Positions 5,640 through 6,253 of a stretch of 6,253 nucleotides of DNA are shown in pieces. The DNA is from Geothrix sp. (GTDB taxonomy: Bacteria; Acidobacteriota; Holophagae; Holophagales; Holophagaceae): contig JAMPXL010000066.1 in the NCBI GenBank assembly GCA_023701165.1, forward strand, positions 1 through 6,253, written 5' to 3'. The notes under the pieces are model-generated. The model saw nothing but the letters and a program-made list of their open reading frames with translations. It was not told the origin of the DNA and made no database searches. The translations under genes and the position numbers were made by a program. Positions within the stretch are counted from its first letter, which is position 1; every line of letters starts with the position of its first letter.

Positions 5640-6253
5640 GGCCGTTCCTTCTGCTTCAGGGCCAGCCAGTTCAGCGCCTCCAGGGGCGTCATGCGGCTGA
5701 GGTCCAGGGCCTCCAGTTCGCCGCGCAGTCCGTCCGGTTCCACTTCGAACAGCGGCAAGGCCGGTTGGCTGGGCATGGGCGCCCGGGGCGGCGCCTCCGG
5801 CGCCTGGGCCAGCAGGCGCTGGGCCTTCTGGATGACCGCCTTCGGCAGGCCCGCCAGGCGCGCCACCTGGATGCCGTAGCTGCGGTCCGCGGGGCCCGGC
5901 GCCACGCGGTGGAGGAAGTGCAGCTGCTCCTCCCACTCCTGGACCTCCACGTGGAGGTTCTGGATGCGGCGGTCGTCCGCCAGCTTGGTCATCTCGAAGT
6001 AGTGGGTGGCGAAGAGCGTCCGGGGCGCGCCGCCCTTGAGGTCGCGCAGGAACACCGCGATGGCCTCCGCCAAGGCCAGGCCGTCCCGGGTGGAGGTGCC
6101 GCGGCCGATCTCGTCGAGGATCACCAGGCTCGCCGCCGTGGCCTGGTTGAGGATCCGGGCCGTTTCCGTCCTCTCCACCATGAAGGTGGACTGGCCCTTG
6201 GCCACCTGGTCCGAGGCGCCGATGCGGGAGAAGATGCGGTCCACCACCCCGAA
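5636..6253 (-). CDS. mutS: DNA mismatch repair protein MutS, C-terminal part
   Basis: The frame runs off the right edge, so only the last 205 residues are visible; the mismatch-binding, connector and clamp domains and the Walker A motif lie outside. What remains is the second half of the ATPase domain: [12 protein letters not shown] (4-15), GQSTFMVE (20-27), Walker [14 protein letters not shown] (43-55), and [11 protein letters not shown] (81-91) with the switch His at 84. [18 protein letters not shown] follows (120-137). It then has the helix-turn-helix dimerisation region, a Pro/Ala-rich linker, a QPALPLF (163-169) segment resembling the beta-clamp-binding motif, and the C-terminal [10 protein letters not shown] (188-197) helix found in many MutS proteins. 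MutS recognises mispaired bases and recruits MutL. Position 28 is Arg where E. coli has Met in the STFMVEM context. The stop overlaps the next start (ATGA), so mutS is probably upstream in a polycistronic unit. Confidence 0.96.
   Translation of the reverse strand, partial: FGVVDRIFSRIGASDQVAKGQSTFMVERTETARILNQATAASLVILDEIGRGTSTRDGLALAEAIAVFLRDLKGGAPRTLFATHYFEMTKLADDRRIQNLHVEVQEWEEQLHFLHRVAPGPADRSYGIQVARLAGLPKAVIQKAQRLLAQAPEAPPRAPMPSQPALPLFEVEPDGLRGELEALDLSRMTPLEALNWLALKQKERP

Overview
This is a very GC-rich bacterial window, packed with genes and strongly biased to G or C at third codon positions. The substrate-binding protein has an ordinary secretory signal peptide instead of a lipoprotein signal. 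That suggests a Gram-negative organism. The overall style would suit a high-GC lineage such as Acidobacteriota (Holophagae-like) or a delta-type proteobacterium, but this placement is an impression and no marker in the window proves it.

Plus strand, left half (1-3732). The window opens inside the C-terminal part of a TPMT-like SAM-dependent methyltransferase. Its stop shares one base with the start of a TSUP (TauE/SafE) membrane transporter. A 60-bp gap follows with a plausible promoter, then a three-gene ABC importer of the nitrate/sulfonate/taurine (SsuABC/TauABC) class: periplasmic binding protein, permease and ATPase. These three are joined by stop/start contacts or overlaps of a few bases and are almost certainly one operon. 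The substrate cannot be read from the sequence. A TSUP carrier next door is compatible with sulfonate or sulfite traffic, but no desulfonating enzyme is present.

Minus strand, right half (3733-6253, read right to left). The C-terminal third of MutS enters from the right edge. It is followed by a NimA-like flavin-binding (PNPOx-fold) protein, a PlsC-type acyltransferase, a small three-helix membrane protein and a small VOC-fold protein. Three of the four junctions are 4-base stop/start overlaps (ATGA, GTGA, TTGA). The other is a 28-bp gap. This looks like one cotranscribed unit starting at or upstream of mutS and mixing unrelated functions.

The two units converge with no spacer: the stop codons of the ABC ATPase and the VOC gene are adjacent and together form the palindrome TGATCA. 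I saw no RNA gene, CRISPR array, insertion sequence, phage gene, attachment site or convincing intrinsic terminator. No stretch over 300 bases lacks a gene. I see no clearly novel system. The points most worth a second look are the undefined importer cargo, the TTG start of the VOC gene, the atypical start region and C7 tract of the small membrane protein, and the terminator-less convergent junction.
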